A model generated the notes under the pieces. The model was not told the origin of the DNA. It ran no database searches and saw only the letters and a list, made by a program, of their open reading frames with translations. Positions 20,401-32,428 of a stretch of DNA of 64,000 nt are shown in pieces; position 1 is the stretch's first letter; each line of letters opens with the position of its first letter. The DNA is from Penicillus capitatus. Taxonomy: Eukaryota > Chlorophyta. A program made the translations under genes and the position numbers. Location of the stretch: contig OZ287706.1 of assembly GCA_965649825.1 (NCBI GenBank), forward strand, positions 806,001 through 870,000, given 5' to 3'.

Positions 20401-22268
20401 CTTACAGCCCTTTTTAATGTTAAACATCAAAGGCGCATCTGTTCTGTATAATGCCGACGATCAGCAGGGCAGCAGATCAGCGTTGGCCAAGCAGGAAAGG
20501 ATGGAAGATGTGAACCTCTGGTGCTATAGACAAACCGATTACTCTCTACTTGTTATCCGGTGTTTCCGCGAGGCGCACTCGTGAAACGAACAAATGGGCG
20601 TATCGGGAGGACCATGTAATCCAGAATCGCGTACGGAGTCTTGCACTCTTCATGAAGCTTCTCGTAGAGTGTCTTCGAGATGAAGACTTTCAGGTTTTTG
20701 CTTGGTAGCCATTCGGGGAGAGGCTGTCCTGCGAGATCTCGTTTCCTGCGATTCAGTCGGTGTGGGGCCGCGAGGTGCGACTCTTGGAGATCGGTAACTG
20801 AGAGGTTCCATCGGCTGCATTTTGTGTTGCGATGGCTTCGATGGTATCTTCAGGGTCAATATCTGTGTCGACGCTGCCGATGACTATCGGGATCTTGTCT
20901 TTGGTGGGCGAGACGTACGGATTGTTGACTGTGAACGTCCCGATATCGTCCAGCTCCAGATCCCATCTGGCACCGGCGCATTCCAGGCAGCGATCAAGGA
21001 CCTGCTCAAATTTCTGGATCAGTTGTGCCCTAATCTGCACGTAGTATCTTCCGCCGTGGTCTGTCCGGATGTCTTCGACGTATTCCTTTAAGTTCTGGAT
21101 CTTTAGCGTTTGTTCCAGGCTGATGCCAAGCTGGCGAAAGGACGGGCGCTCTCCTTTCAGGGTTACTGGGCAGAGCTGGAAGCTGCGTTCGTCACAGCGA
21201 ATTTCGGCCTTGATTGCGTTGGTTTGCTCCCGGATCTCTCGTGCCTGGGTGGTTCGTTGACGCTGGGCGAGGGTCGTGATCTGGGGCTGCTCTGAGGGCA
21301 GGGACTGACGGGCAGCGTCGCGGTACGAGCGGTTGACTTCTCGAACGGTGTCGGCCGCAGAAGGTGGTGTCACGTGGGCCATTGGAGCTGGGGGTGTTGT
21401 AGCGAACGAGACCATGGACTTGTGAAATCCAAGACAGGTTCCTATCTCCTCAAGACGAGTGGCGATTCCCAGGAGCGTTTCTCGGTTTTCGGGTGGAACG
21501 GATCCAGTGGCGCATGCCAGATGAGCCTGCGTAGTGGCGAGGTCTTGGGCGAGTGCTTCCAGGAGATCTGAAGGGGTAACTTTTTCCTTGTATCGGCAGA
21601 TCTGTGAGAGACAGGAAGACTTAGCGTGCGGATCATAGGTGGGACCTTCTGGGGCAAGTAGGAGCGAGTCTCTAGCGCTCTCGTGGTGTCGGACGAGTCG
21701 GAGCTGCACGGCATCTCGCCTTTCATGGGCTGCCAGGTAGGCTCGGATTCTCAGGATGAGCTGTGCGGCGTCCATGGAAGCAGCGTCCTGTGTGGAACAC
21801 GCCCGGACTGCGGTGTTCACGAGTATGAGCTCAGCCTTGCTCATGTTTTCCAGAACCTCTGGCGCGACCGGCGCAGGTCGCGCCGGTATCGGACCGTGTT
21901 TGCGGCCTGAGCAACCGCCGTGCGCACTGGGTCCGAGGCGGTGTTAGGACCGCTAGACTGAGAGCCTGACGGTTGCATCGTTCGTTTTCGCGTTAGCGGG
22001 CACCGTCGTTCAGCAAGGGTTTTTAAAACAGCGGAACGAAAGTGTCGACGAGAGAATTTTTAAGGCTTTGAAGATTGAAGTGTACGATCGCGATCCTATC
22101 TCGAGGGACGATTTCATGGGAGCCGTTCGGATTCCTGCAAGTGCCCTGTGCAACACCGGCCCAGGAACACACTATTTTTGGTTTGATTTGGGTCCTGGAA
22201 AGAAAGAAGATCGACAGACCACCGTCTCGGGGAGGATTCTGGTGTCCGTGACGGCAGAGGATTCATGA
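17402..22268 (+). CDS. TerD-C2 fusion protein A, interrupted by a 3.6-kb insertion
   Basis: Exons 17402-17450, 17498-17624, 17677-17917, 17969-18160 and 18216-18380 join in phase through 47-55 bp introns. They encode a TerD domain: VSLGLGWDEGVDVDASA (calcium-site aspartates), DDEIITVDITDIP, SFDQLRRAYVRM and the closing GAYWSFKALGIPATG. An NPANL linker follows, then the first half of a C2 domain (RVTQGAELAAKD, SSDPYFTLKF). The other C2 half (IEVYDRDPISRDDFMGAVRI to the stop) lies at about 22014-22268. Between them are repeats and a foreign-looking ORF. TerD domains bind calcium and occur in bacterial stress operons; C2 domains bind membranes. Either the gene is broken, or a 3.6-kb intron (roughly 18384-22013) is removed, which would be over fifty times the local intron size. 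About 15 C2 residues cannot be accounted for. Confidence 0.75.
18543..18554 (+). repeat. 12-bp target-site duplication, left copy
   Basis: ACGTCTCTTTCG here recurs exactly at 18927-18938, flanking the SINE. The homologous uninterrupted site at about 52016 has a single related sequence (ACGTCCCTTACG), as expected for an empty site. Confidence 0.7.
18555..18926 (+). mobile_element. tRNA-derived SINE (about 372 bp)
   Basis: The element starts with a tRNA-like head. An A-box-like TGGTGTAGCGG lies near 18559-18569 and a perfect B box GGTTCGAATCC at 18603-18613. A T-arm GTGGG/CCCAT and a 3' acceptor strand CGAGG pairing with CCTCG at the 5' end are present. The anticodon arm lacks the usual U33, so it is not a working tRNA. 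About 290 bp of unrelated body follows, without a poly-A tail. It is bounded by identical 12-bp direct repeats, the mark of target-primed insertion, and sits inside an older repeat. It would be transcribed by RNA polymerase III from internal boxes and mobilised by a LINE not seen here. Confidence 0.7.
18927..18938 (+). repeat. 12-bp target-site duplication, right copy
   Basis: Second exact copy of ACGTCTCTTTCG, immediately after the SINE body; see the left copy at 18543-18554. Confidence 0.7.
20060..20135 (-). other. tRNA-like B-box sequence
   Basis: On the minus strand a good B box (GGGTTCGAGTCTGG, T-arm pairing CCAGG/TCTGG) is preceded by a small hairpin (CTCGTGATCGAG). No matching 5' acceptor strand or convincing A box is found, so this is more likely a tRNA fossil or SINE remnant than a tRNA gene. 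Confidence 0.3.
20753..21844 (-). CDS. Unrecognised 363-aa ORF within the insertion
   Basis: An uninterrupted 363-codon minus-strand frame, unusual here because most genes are split every 100-300 bp. The protein is predicted mostly helical in its first two thirds (Ala/Leu/Arg/Glu rich), with a more beta-like C-terminal part. I see no zinc knuckle, protease, reverse transcriptase or transposase motif and no signal peptide. Its place inside DNA that splits a C2 domain suggests a mobile-element protein such as a Gag-like or accessory protein, but that is inference. A stem-loop (GGCGCGACC...GGTCGCGCC, 21869-21890) lies just upstream of the start. Confidence 0.5.
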   Translation of the reverse strand: MSKAELILVNTAVRACSTQDAASMDAAQLILRIRAYLAAHERRDAVQLRLVRHHESARDSLLLAPEGPTYDPHAKSSCLSQICRYKEKVTPSDLLEALAQDLATTQAHLACATGSVPPENRETLLGIATRLEEIGTCLGFHKSMVSFATTPPAPMAHVTPPSAADTVREVNRSYRDAARQSLPSEQPQITTLAQRQRTTQAREIREQTNAIKAEIRCDERSFQLCPVTLKGERPSFRQLGISLEQTLKIQNLKEYVEDIRTDHGGRYYVQIRAQLIQKFEQVLDRCLECAGARWDLELDDIGTFTVNNPYVSPTKDKIPIVIGSVDTDIDPEDTIEAIATQNAADGTSQLPISKSRTSRPHTD

Positions 22269-22405
22269 ATTCTGTCGTGCGACACCACATTCGTCCGTCG
22301 ACTCCCCACGCAAACGACACTCATTAAAGTCTTTTATTTTCTGCTTTTACGGGCGATCGACGTCTGTGCTCATGGTCATTGTCGTAACGAATAGATATTT
22401 TGTGA

Positions 22406-24672
<2,267 letters not shown>

Positions 24673-25009
24673 TAGGGGCGATTCCTGGGGAACCAAATCC
24701 CATCGACCACGATGGCATTGCCCAAGGGATACCATGGCATCTGTCCGATAATTCAAGAGGGACGTTAGCAAAACAATACCGGGATGTCTGCAAACACGCG
24801 AGAGGTGTCTGTCTCCTGTCCTTGCTCGCCCTTTGCGAAGTTCTGGAGCTGCGGACCTTATTCATGAAAAGTTCCTCGAGATCCTGGCACAGAACATTCT
24901 CGATAACGGATAGCGACGGTTGGGCACGCGCCGTCAGCATAAAAGGCGGCGGCACATGCAATGCGCAGCCTTTTTGTTTTCTTGCACGCGTTTTGTCGCC
25001 AGCGCAAAA
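24673..25009. other. Intergenic region upstream of trefoil gene
   Basis: Short promoter-sized gap between the kinase stop and the trefoil gene ATG at 25010. Overlapping open frames are present on both strands without protein character. Confidence 0.3.
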
Positions 25010-26945
25010 ATGATGTGGCGTCCGACAGAGCAATGGGCCGTTCCTGCGTTGCTCGCCCTTCTTCTCTTTGTTACGCACCTGTCCCACGTCGACGGCACGA
25101 CGTGTTCGACTGAGGGCTCTCTCGTCGACTGCGGTAAACGACTGCTTGTCTACCGCCGTGGCTCAGAGCGCATCCAGGACACTATGGAATCACAAAGGAA
25201 GAATGTGAAGGGAAACAACAGTGCTGCTGGAATTCCAACGTTCCTCCGGGTTCTCCATGGTGTTTCTATCCAAACGAAGAATACAAGTACTGCTCGGATA
25301 CGGCAGAGCGTTCGGACTGCGGTAGACCGTTGATGCACTTGGTCTGTGGTGAGACGATGTTGCCTCTCAGGACACTTTGGAATTACCGAAAAGGAATGCG
25401 TCGACCGCGAATGCTGCTGGAACGAGAAGCCGGGCGAACCCTATTGCTTTTTCTACAATACGAACATGGACCCGCGACGCTGTCCAACGGATGAGTCTCG
25501 CGAAGATTGCGGTGCGTTTGGTTTTTCGTGACGGCGGTGATGTAGCCGTTCTTCATTGTGCTGTAGGTTACACCGGTATCCAGCAAGATGAGTGCACGAG
25601 AAGAGGATGCTGTTGGTCTCCGCTTTCTGACGGGTCCAAAAAACCGTGGTGCTTTTTCAAGAATTATGGGAAGAGTGACTACGACGCATGCTGCCCAGCA
25701 AGTTATCGGATGGACTGCGGTAAGACGCAGGAGTCTGCCACGGGTCTTTGACATGTTCTCTGTGCCGAACAGGCTATGGGGGCATTGACGAAAGGGAGTG
25801 CCTGGGAAGAGGCTGCTGTTGGGATCTGAACCAGAAGTCGGGTGTTCCGTGGTGCTACCACAAGAACTGCAAAAATCCTTCTCTGGAGAAGTGTTCGGCA
25901 AAGCTCCCGCGCATAGAGTGTGGCAATTACATGACACAGCAGTCGGAGTGCACGAGAAGAGGATGCTGTTGGTCTCCGCTTTCTGACGGGTCCAAAAAAC
26001 CGTGGTGCTTTTTCAAGAATTATGGGAAGAGTGACTACGACGCATGCTGCCCAGCAAGTTATCGGATGGACTGCGGTAAGACGCAGGAGTCTGCCACGGG
26101 TCTTTGACATGTTCTCTGTGCCGAACAGGCTATGGGGGCATTGACGAAAGGGAGTGCCTGGGAAGAGGCTGCTGTTGGGATCTGAACCAGAAGTCGGGTG
26201 TTCCGTGGTGCTACCACAAGAACTGCAAAAATCCTTCTCTGGAGAAGTGTTCGGCAAAGCTCCCGCGCATAGAGTGTGGCAATTACATGACACAGCAGTC
26301 GGAGTGCACGAGAAGAGGATGCTGTTGGTCTCCGCTTTCTGACGGGTCCAAAAAACCGTGGTGCTTTTTCAAGAATTATGGGAAGAGTGACTACGACGCA
26401 TGCTGCCCAGCAAGTTATCGGATGGACTGCGGTAAGACGCAGGAGTCTGCCACGGGTCTTTGACATGTTCTCTGTGCCGAACAGGCTATGGGGGCATTGA
26501 CGAAAGGGAGTGCCTGGGAAGAGGCTGCTGTTGGGATCTGAACCAGAAGTCGGGTGTTCCGTGGTGCTACCACAAGAACTGCAAAAATCCTTCTCTGGAG
26601 AAGTGTTCGGCAAAGCTCCCGCGCATAGAGTGTGGCAATTACATGACACAGCAGTCGGAGTGCACGAGAAGAGGATGCTGTTGGTCTCCGCTTTCTGACG
26701 GGTCCAAAAAACCGTGGTGCTTTTTCAAGAACAGTGATGACTGTGGACACGTCGAGTCGAAGGAGAAGCCAGAGCCATCTCCGTACGAGAAGGCTAAGAT
26801 CGAGGAGAAGCCAGAGCCATCTCCGTACGAGAAGGCTAAGATCGAGGAGAAGCCAGAGCCATCTCCGTACGAGAAGGCTAAGATCGAGGAGAAGCCAGAG
26901 CCATCCCCTTATGAGACGACTGCGACAGTGGGACCAATAGAATAA
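25010..26945 (+). CDS. Secreted trefoil (P-type) repeat protein 1
   Basis: Trefoil domains are about 45-residue, three-disulfide modules of secreted, often mucus- or wall-associated proteins. Exon 1 (25010-25133) encodes a signal peptide. Exons 25178-25321, 25371-25511 and 25567-25719 each encode one trefoil motif (ECxxxxCCW...PWCF). Exons 25773-26075, 26129-26431 and 26485-26945 each encode two, giving nine. Every intron (44-55 bp) falls after the first base of a Gly codon, so the modules are symmetrical phase-1 exons. From about 25590 to 26732 the DNA is a perfect 356-bp tandem repeat, introns included. The last exon continues into four 14-residue EKPEPSPYEKAKIE-type repeats and ends at TAA 26943-26945, giving 542 residues. 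The same frame remains open for another 163 codons. Confidence 0.85.
25590..26732 (+). repeat. Perfect 356-bp exon-intron tandem array (3.2 units)
   Basis: Positions 25703-26293 and 26059-26649 are identical over 591 bp at a shift of 356 bp. Each unit contains two trefoil motifs and one 53-bp intron. Identity extends through the introns, so the copies are recent or homogenised by gene conversion. Assembly copy number is uncertain for such an array. Confidence 0.85.
26757..26910 (+). repeat. 42-bp coding minisatellite (EKPEPSP repeat)
   Basis: About four copies of a 42-bp unit encode EKPEPSPYEKAKIE. The minus-strand gene at the window end has the same unit with Thr/Val variants, showing that the two genes are related. 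Confidence 0.8.
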
Positions 26946-27663
26946 GTGGAACGCGGACAGCCACAGGATGACGTTGTGGGTGGAGATTACGTCGAGGAGC
27001 TCCTAGAAGAATATAGACTTGCGGTGCCCTCAAAGACGTCAGCTGACGCGTTCGATTCCGCAGACGAGGATGCGGTGTTTATTCCTGTAAGTAGCACGGA
27101 ATCATCCGTCCATCATCATATTGGAGGAGGACAGGCAAAGTCGGGTAAAAAAGAAGAGACAAGAGAATCGGTTGGAGGTGCAAGTGCAGTGATCGTCGAC
27201 GAGGAAGACGATATTCTGGATGAAGTCGTGTCGTCCGCTACTGCCAAGAAGACAGAAACGATGAAAGAGTACGCTGTAATGGCACATGGAGATGAAACAG
27301 CAAAACGACGTGGACGTCATTCCGGAGGCGTCACGAAGAAGGTTGGCTCAGAGAAATGCTTGGGATGCGAGAGCAAAGAAAAAGCAAAAGAATCCCTGGA
27401 AGAGCAATTCGTTGTGAATCCAAAGAGTCGGTGACGTCTTCGGAGACTGAAATTCATGAAGTCGAGGTTCCTTCGGCGAAAAAAGATGAAACTTCTTGCG
27501 GTGAAGATTACTGTAAGTATATGAGGGTAGCACGAAGATGACGAAAGAGGAGAGTTTTGGTTCGCAAAAAAACTGAAAGTGAGAAGGAAGCCGAATCTGT
27601 CTCTGGCGAATCCGGTGCTGACGCTAAACTTGAAACGGAGTCCGAGACGACGAAGACGACCGT
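26946..27663 (+). pseudogene. Decayed 3' part related to the 62-64 kb gene
   Basis: Immediately after TAA 26943-26945 the same frame continues (26946-27434) and matches the 63-kb gene from DDVVGGDYVEELLEEY onward at high identity. Near 27415 a 19-bp stretch present in the 63-kb copy is missing, which shifts the frame and gives a stop at 27432-27434. The following frame (to 27541) continues the similarity through GEDYCKY, then further small indels break it. Similarity ends near 27660, where the 63-kb gene has 350 more codons. So this copy has one in-frame stop, at least two frameshifts and a truncation. The upstream trefoil part is intact and may still be made with a shortened end. Confidence 0.75.
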
Positions 27664-28220
27664 TGATCCAAAGTGACGTTAATGAACGTGTCACATCAGC
27701 CGGTAAAAGGCTCGATCGGACCGATCGTATTGTGTAGTCAAAGACATCGCCGAACGAACACACAGCGAAAACAAATGTAAAATCTTAAAAAGCGTTCTCT
27801 ACAGATTGTCAAAGGAAAGCTTCACGTATTACAGAGCAAAAGGTATGCACGTGTTTACGTTTATGTCTTTGTATGCCACAGGTGACATGACACGTCGTAT
27901 AAGCGCCCCTTCAGAGACAGAAAGAACCCTTGGACAACAAAACAGTCACATCATGACGGTCCTGTTCTTCTGACATAGATGCTCTCCCATCTTAACATTA
28001 ATGGTCCTTCCCACATATTGTAATCAGGATTTACGTTTTGTTATATGGTTTCGGAGTAAATTAACACAATGTGCGCGTTGTTTTTACGAATCGCCAACGA
28101 GAAGAAGCTTCTATGAGCACCTGTATGTTTTCATCTTTGGAAAGCCGCCGTCATATGCAAAGAACGGTTTGCATGAGCTTTGCGGGAATCTTCAGATCAT
28201 TTTGATCATATGCGTACGTA
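27664..28220. other. Intergenic region
   Basis: AT-richer DNA after the truncated copy, with no long frame on either strand and no RNA gene recognised. Similarity to the 62-kb gene stops at its left edge, so this may contain the breakpoint. Confidence 0.35.
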
Positions 28221-28235
28221 TTGCTTTCAGCGATG

Positions 28236-29372
28236 AATGCGATGTTGCGCCGTATCACAGACTCTCCTGAGTTTGTGGGAACTCTTCTCGCGTTTCTGAT
28301 GGTTATGTTGGCTGTTACCATCGCGTACTGCGCGCTTCCTCGATTATTCGATGTCGAACTTTTCAAGTCTTTCTGGGAAAGGAAGAAAAGGCGAATTTCG
28401 AAGGCAACCAGGTCATCAACGAAAAAGGGAGATCAAACATCTTCATCCGAGGGCCGCGATGGCATCCTGTTCAAATCCATCACGATACGAAACGCATCTG
28501 TGGTGGATCGTCTTCAAGCATTAATAGATGCCTATTTGGACCTACTGATACGACGGATTTTAGTGCGAAAGAAAGAGAACGTAAACGTGTGTTTTTAAAG
28601 GTTGAGTCTGATACAAATGCTCCAATTCATATGTTAGCCTGTATGACGCTACTTTTACGTCATGCTGACGTCATGCGACGCTCTGATGGCAGCTTGATGT
28701 GACTTCTTTTCTCATAGCTTCTCCTCTTCTTTCATTACACTACCGAGACGAATAATTTGAAGGTCGATCTAGTGCTCAAGGTTCTGGCCGATGAAACTGG
28801 ATATTCATCGATTCCCAAAGATGTCGGAGGATGGACAACTGAAAAGAGTCAGAAAATCTTAAAATAGTGTGGTCAAGTCTATTTTGGCCATCGAGGCACA
28901 GCAGGGTTCAAGTCTTAGTCCCAGAGAAATCCTCGGAAAAGCTGTGGTTGAAGGCCGTGGATTGAACACCTGCAGCTTTTGGAGAAGGCGACGAACATCT
29001 TCCAAAATCTAGAACCAAAAATTAGCGAGACTGAAGCGATGGAGGTCGTTATCCCGAGATTAGGGATGCAGTTCGTGGTGGCGCTTTGGCAAAATCGACG
29101 TTCGCTGAACGCGACCCGACGGGTGAGTGTTTTCCTCGACACAACTAAATTTTCCGCCTTTTTGCTAGTGTTGGTGTTTGCTTTTCGATGTGAAAGTATG
29201 TGCTGTCCGCAGCCGGCACTGAAATACGCTGTAAACCGAGGTTGAAGTTTTTTGTAAAAATCAGAAATGCATCGACAACCCTAGAAACATTGATTTTGTA
29301 CATAAGGACTGCGACGCCTTCGAACTCTTTAAAGAGACGCTTTTTCGTATCGAAGTGATTCCTCAACCGACA
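28236..29372 (+). CDS. Probable multi-exon gene with one membrane segment
   Basis: An ATG at 28236 starts a 121-codon frame with a strong hydrophobic segment at about residues 13-37, then a basic stretch. A GTAAAC donor near 28580 could join, in phase 0, to an exon after CATAG near 28720. Two further protein-like stretches follow, at 28863-29125 (ending in a good GTGAGT donor) and 29259-29372 (Cys-containing, ending in TGA). Intron borders in the middle are not resolved, and the stretch may be two genes. No family recognised. Confidence 0.35.
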
Positions 29373-30135
29373 TGAGGTGAAAACCGACGAGACTCTATCG
29401 CAACCACACCATGACCCTCGAAACACGACGACCGTTTTACGAAAAGCCACGTCATTGGCCACGGCCATCCACTCAACACCAAATCTTCGTTTACGCCAAT
29501 GAACAAACACCATGCTTTCCGACGAAGCCGTTTAGTATAACGGCGCAGTGCATTCATTGTGTCGCCAAGATGGCCATGATAATCGGACTGTCTTGTTCGG
29601 CTGGGGTCGGTTGCGTCAAGGGAACAGCCGGTCGTGTCAGAAGGGCCGTGTATACGTCGGAGGACGCGTTTCCATAGCGCTGAGACGCGGATGAGTCATC
29701 TGTTGTCAGCGAACAGCTGTCCACCTTCGTGCAGCTACCACGGAGACGCGTTGATGTTGACAGTGGACGCGTATAAAATCCGAACAGTGATTGTTACAAC
29801 AGTCTCTGTAACCAGTATGCCTTCGTCGTTAGCGCGTTTCAGCGCCAAACACGACACTGTCTAGGCAGTCAAGTCAAGGGGCAGGGATAAGAGGATAGAT
29901 TTGCCGTTATTGAAACGCCTTTGAACGTTTGTAATAGTTTGCCTTTGTCGGAGTTCTCTGCCATTCTGGCTGATAACGATCGCGAGCGGGACATTCGCCA
30001 CGCCCTTGTTCCTTATCCCCCTCTGTATCTGTCGTGCGTGGTGCGCGGTGAGGCAGACGCCGTCGGCACGCATGCGATTCCGAGGCAGAGAAAAAAGAAC
30101 AAACGCTCCGTTAATGATAAATGATGTTCTTCTGA
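29373..30135. other. Region without a convincing gene
   Basis: A 123-codon minus-strand frame (29145-29513) and several shorter ones are open, but none shows splice-site support or a recognisable motif. No RNA gene seen. Confidence 0.3.
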
Positions 30136-30149
30136 TTGTCAATTTTAGT

Positions 30150-30525
30150 TTTCTGCTGGCAGGCCGTCAGATCAATCCATCAGTATCCTACGTTTCAGGA
30201 GAGCCTCGATCGGTTTCGTCAAGGCGAACGAGAGGAGATTCATCGACGGGGCGCAGAGCAGGTGTTTCATAACGCTGAACTTTACAACACTCGTCGAAGT
30301 TCGGAAGACGGAAACGCCGAATTAGTGCCCGTCCTCCCAGAGGATATTCCATCCCTAGACCCGCAAGAGCAACAAGTTGAGGGAGAAGAAAGACCTGATC
30401 TCTCGCAGGAAGTCAACGAAGTACATCCACATCAGTCGGACGACAATCATCAGCCAGACGACGACACATTGTGTAACAGCCAGCGCAAAGCAATCCGGTA
30501 CAATCTCAGGGAGAAATCCATGTGA
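30150..30525 (+). CDS. Possible acidic protein, 3' exon
   Basis: After an acceptor-like TTTTAG near 30149 a frame of about 125 codons runs to TGA at 30525. The protein is acidic and Gln/Asp-rich in its second half, with a basic end. Upstream exons were not found. Composition suggests coding, but no domain is recognised. Confidence 0.3.
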
Positions 30526-30655
30526 AGAGTGAGCCTCGGTGCTTCCGCCTTCGTTGTCGGATGGACGCGCGGGAAAGGTTCGTCGCAATAGTATATCTTG
30601 AACTATGGCGCATACAAGATTCGCGATTGTTTAAATACTCGGAATTCCACATGAC

Positions 30656-31483
30656 GTGATGCCTCTCATCATGGGCGTCGTACACGATGTCATGCTTTGT
30701 GTCATGTTCGCCTCAAGCCTGACAAGCCCCGCAGGAACGTCACAATCCGCGGCGGTTCCAAACGAATCGCGCTGCAGCAGAACGCGACAGCGTCGTCAAT
30801 GCAGCCTAAAAATTGTTCCTACAAGCCTCTGTCCTTCACAAACCATCGACATACATACGCAACAGCAATATCCCAAAAGTGCTTAAGTGATCTTATCCTG
30901 TAGAGAGTGCTTTTGAGAAGTGTGACCGTCTGTTCGAAGTCTACTACATGTCCGTCCAAGCAGACCACTTTCTCGACTGTTGCAACCAGCAGATGCCCTT
31001 GCAGGAGGAATCACACCCGGGTGTTGGCGACTGAGAGAGGAGTCACGCAAGAACAAGCGGAGGAACCCGAAAAGCGCACGGAGATCAGACTTAATGCCAG
31101 ACTCGCAGTGTTTTGACACGTATGTTCTTTTTGATGCCGATGTTGCTGTAAGAAGTTTCGATTGCGTCGGCAGACCCGTCTGATTCTTTGCCATCTGTAG
31201 TCCACTGGAGATCGAGCATTAAGAAAACGGGTCCCTCTGCTTTTGCATCAAGAGGCCACTCGCTTTGCGACGTCTTTTCAATCATCGTCAAGTTGGCAGA
31301 GCTGACCAAAGATGCTGTTCAGCGGGGGCACTTTATGCAGTTGGTTTCGTCCATGGTTTCGGAAAACCGAATTCAGCGGCGGAAGTCACCGATGCAGAAG
31401 GCTTATCGGATTCCGGCCAAGTTCTTACGAAAGAGGCACTGGAGAAGAGAGTCGTGTGAAGGCAAGGATGATATTAAGTGACT
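30656..31483 (+). CDS. Possible multi-exon gene, unresolved
   Basis: Three stretches look coding. One is a possible signal-peptide start at 30659. One is a Cys-bearing exon at 30902-31035 preceded by CTGTAG. The third is 31202-31483, preceded by a 53-bp GTAAGA...CTGTAG intron (31150-31202). The reading frames do not all join as I read them. No family recognised. Confidence 0.3.
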
Positions 31484-32428
31484 TTGTCGGATGATGAGTG
31501 CCTTTTAAGAATTGATTAATTCAGTCTGATGACAGCCGCGCCGGCCCTAACAAATCGCAATAAAGCTAGGCGCAAAAGAATGGATGCTTAGGAAACTGAC
31601 CCATCATCGCCTTACTCAAGAATCTCAAGATGTGTGCAGACCTCAGTTCACCAGCCTTACGCTCGCTCCCTTCTTTTGCGAAGAGATTGGAGTCGACAAA
31701 ATAAGTGCTTCTTACTCTATTTCCTAACAAAGACACCAATCGTTCTCTAACAAATCATCTACCAGATCCTACTCTGAATTTCCCATGTTGTACAATTTGT
31801 TTTGTAGATGTTTAAGGTTCATGTCTTCTTCTCATAACGTTTAACGAATAGGAAACAAGAACGATTGAATCCTTTTCTCTCTAACAGCGATCAATAAATT
31901 CGCGCAATGGCCACATAGCAGAGCAATCGTCAACATGTCTACAGCCACATCTGTATCGTCATCGTTGACGATCGATCATCATATATCGATCGATGAACTG
32001 TACAATACAACAGCATTGCTGAATTGCTTTGTCATCGCATCCGACGGACTCTGGAAACAACTATGTAATACTGAGTAGCAGTCGTCCGTTGTCGTCTGCA
32101 TATCACATAAACGCTGCATGTACCGATACAACTCTCGTTTTCTTATTCCCGCGCTTCCTTCGGATCTCTCGTTGGAGGACAAGTTTGATTGGCGGCATTT
32201 GTGACCAATTGGCAGGTATTACCATGAATTCCACTAAAAACAATGGCATGTATACAGCAGAGAATCTTCAGTGCACCACCAGCTCTTCTCTTTTCAACAC
32301 GGTCGGTGTCAAAATCACTAGATCGTAAGTCCGCATGATGCGACGTGGCACAATCGAGTGGATCTTAAGCGCTGTCTGGATCTTATCCTCGCTCTTCCTT
32401 TTTCCTTCCTACCCTTTCAGTTCCATCC
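31484..32428. other. Intergenic region
   Basis: AT-rich gap upstream of the second trefoil gene. Frames over 60 codons are few and lack protein character. A small GATCGATC cluster lies at 31965-31995. Confidence 0.35.

Larger units (their letters stand above)
18381..22013. mobile_element. Nested repeat insertion inside TerD-C2 gene A
   Basis: The limits are set by the two halves of the C2 domain. Inside are, in order, a dispersed repeat with a second copy at 52 kb, a tRNA-headed SINE within that repeat, low-coding DNA with another B-box-like motif, and a 363-codon ORF on the minus strand. I could not find terminal repeats or a target duplication for the whole block, so it may be several separate insertions. 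Confidence 0.6.

Noticed and set aside
26432-26484. A CRISPR-like array in the trefoil repeats
   Set aside because: Repeat units are 356 bp, coding, spliced and identical throughout with no unique spacers; the context is eukaryotic.
25383-26750. Long minus-strand frames (up to 196 codons) in the trefoil array
   Set aside because: They are exact shadows of the tandem coding repeat, repeated with the same 356-bp period, and include the plus-strand introns.
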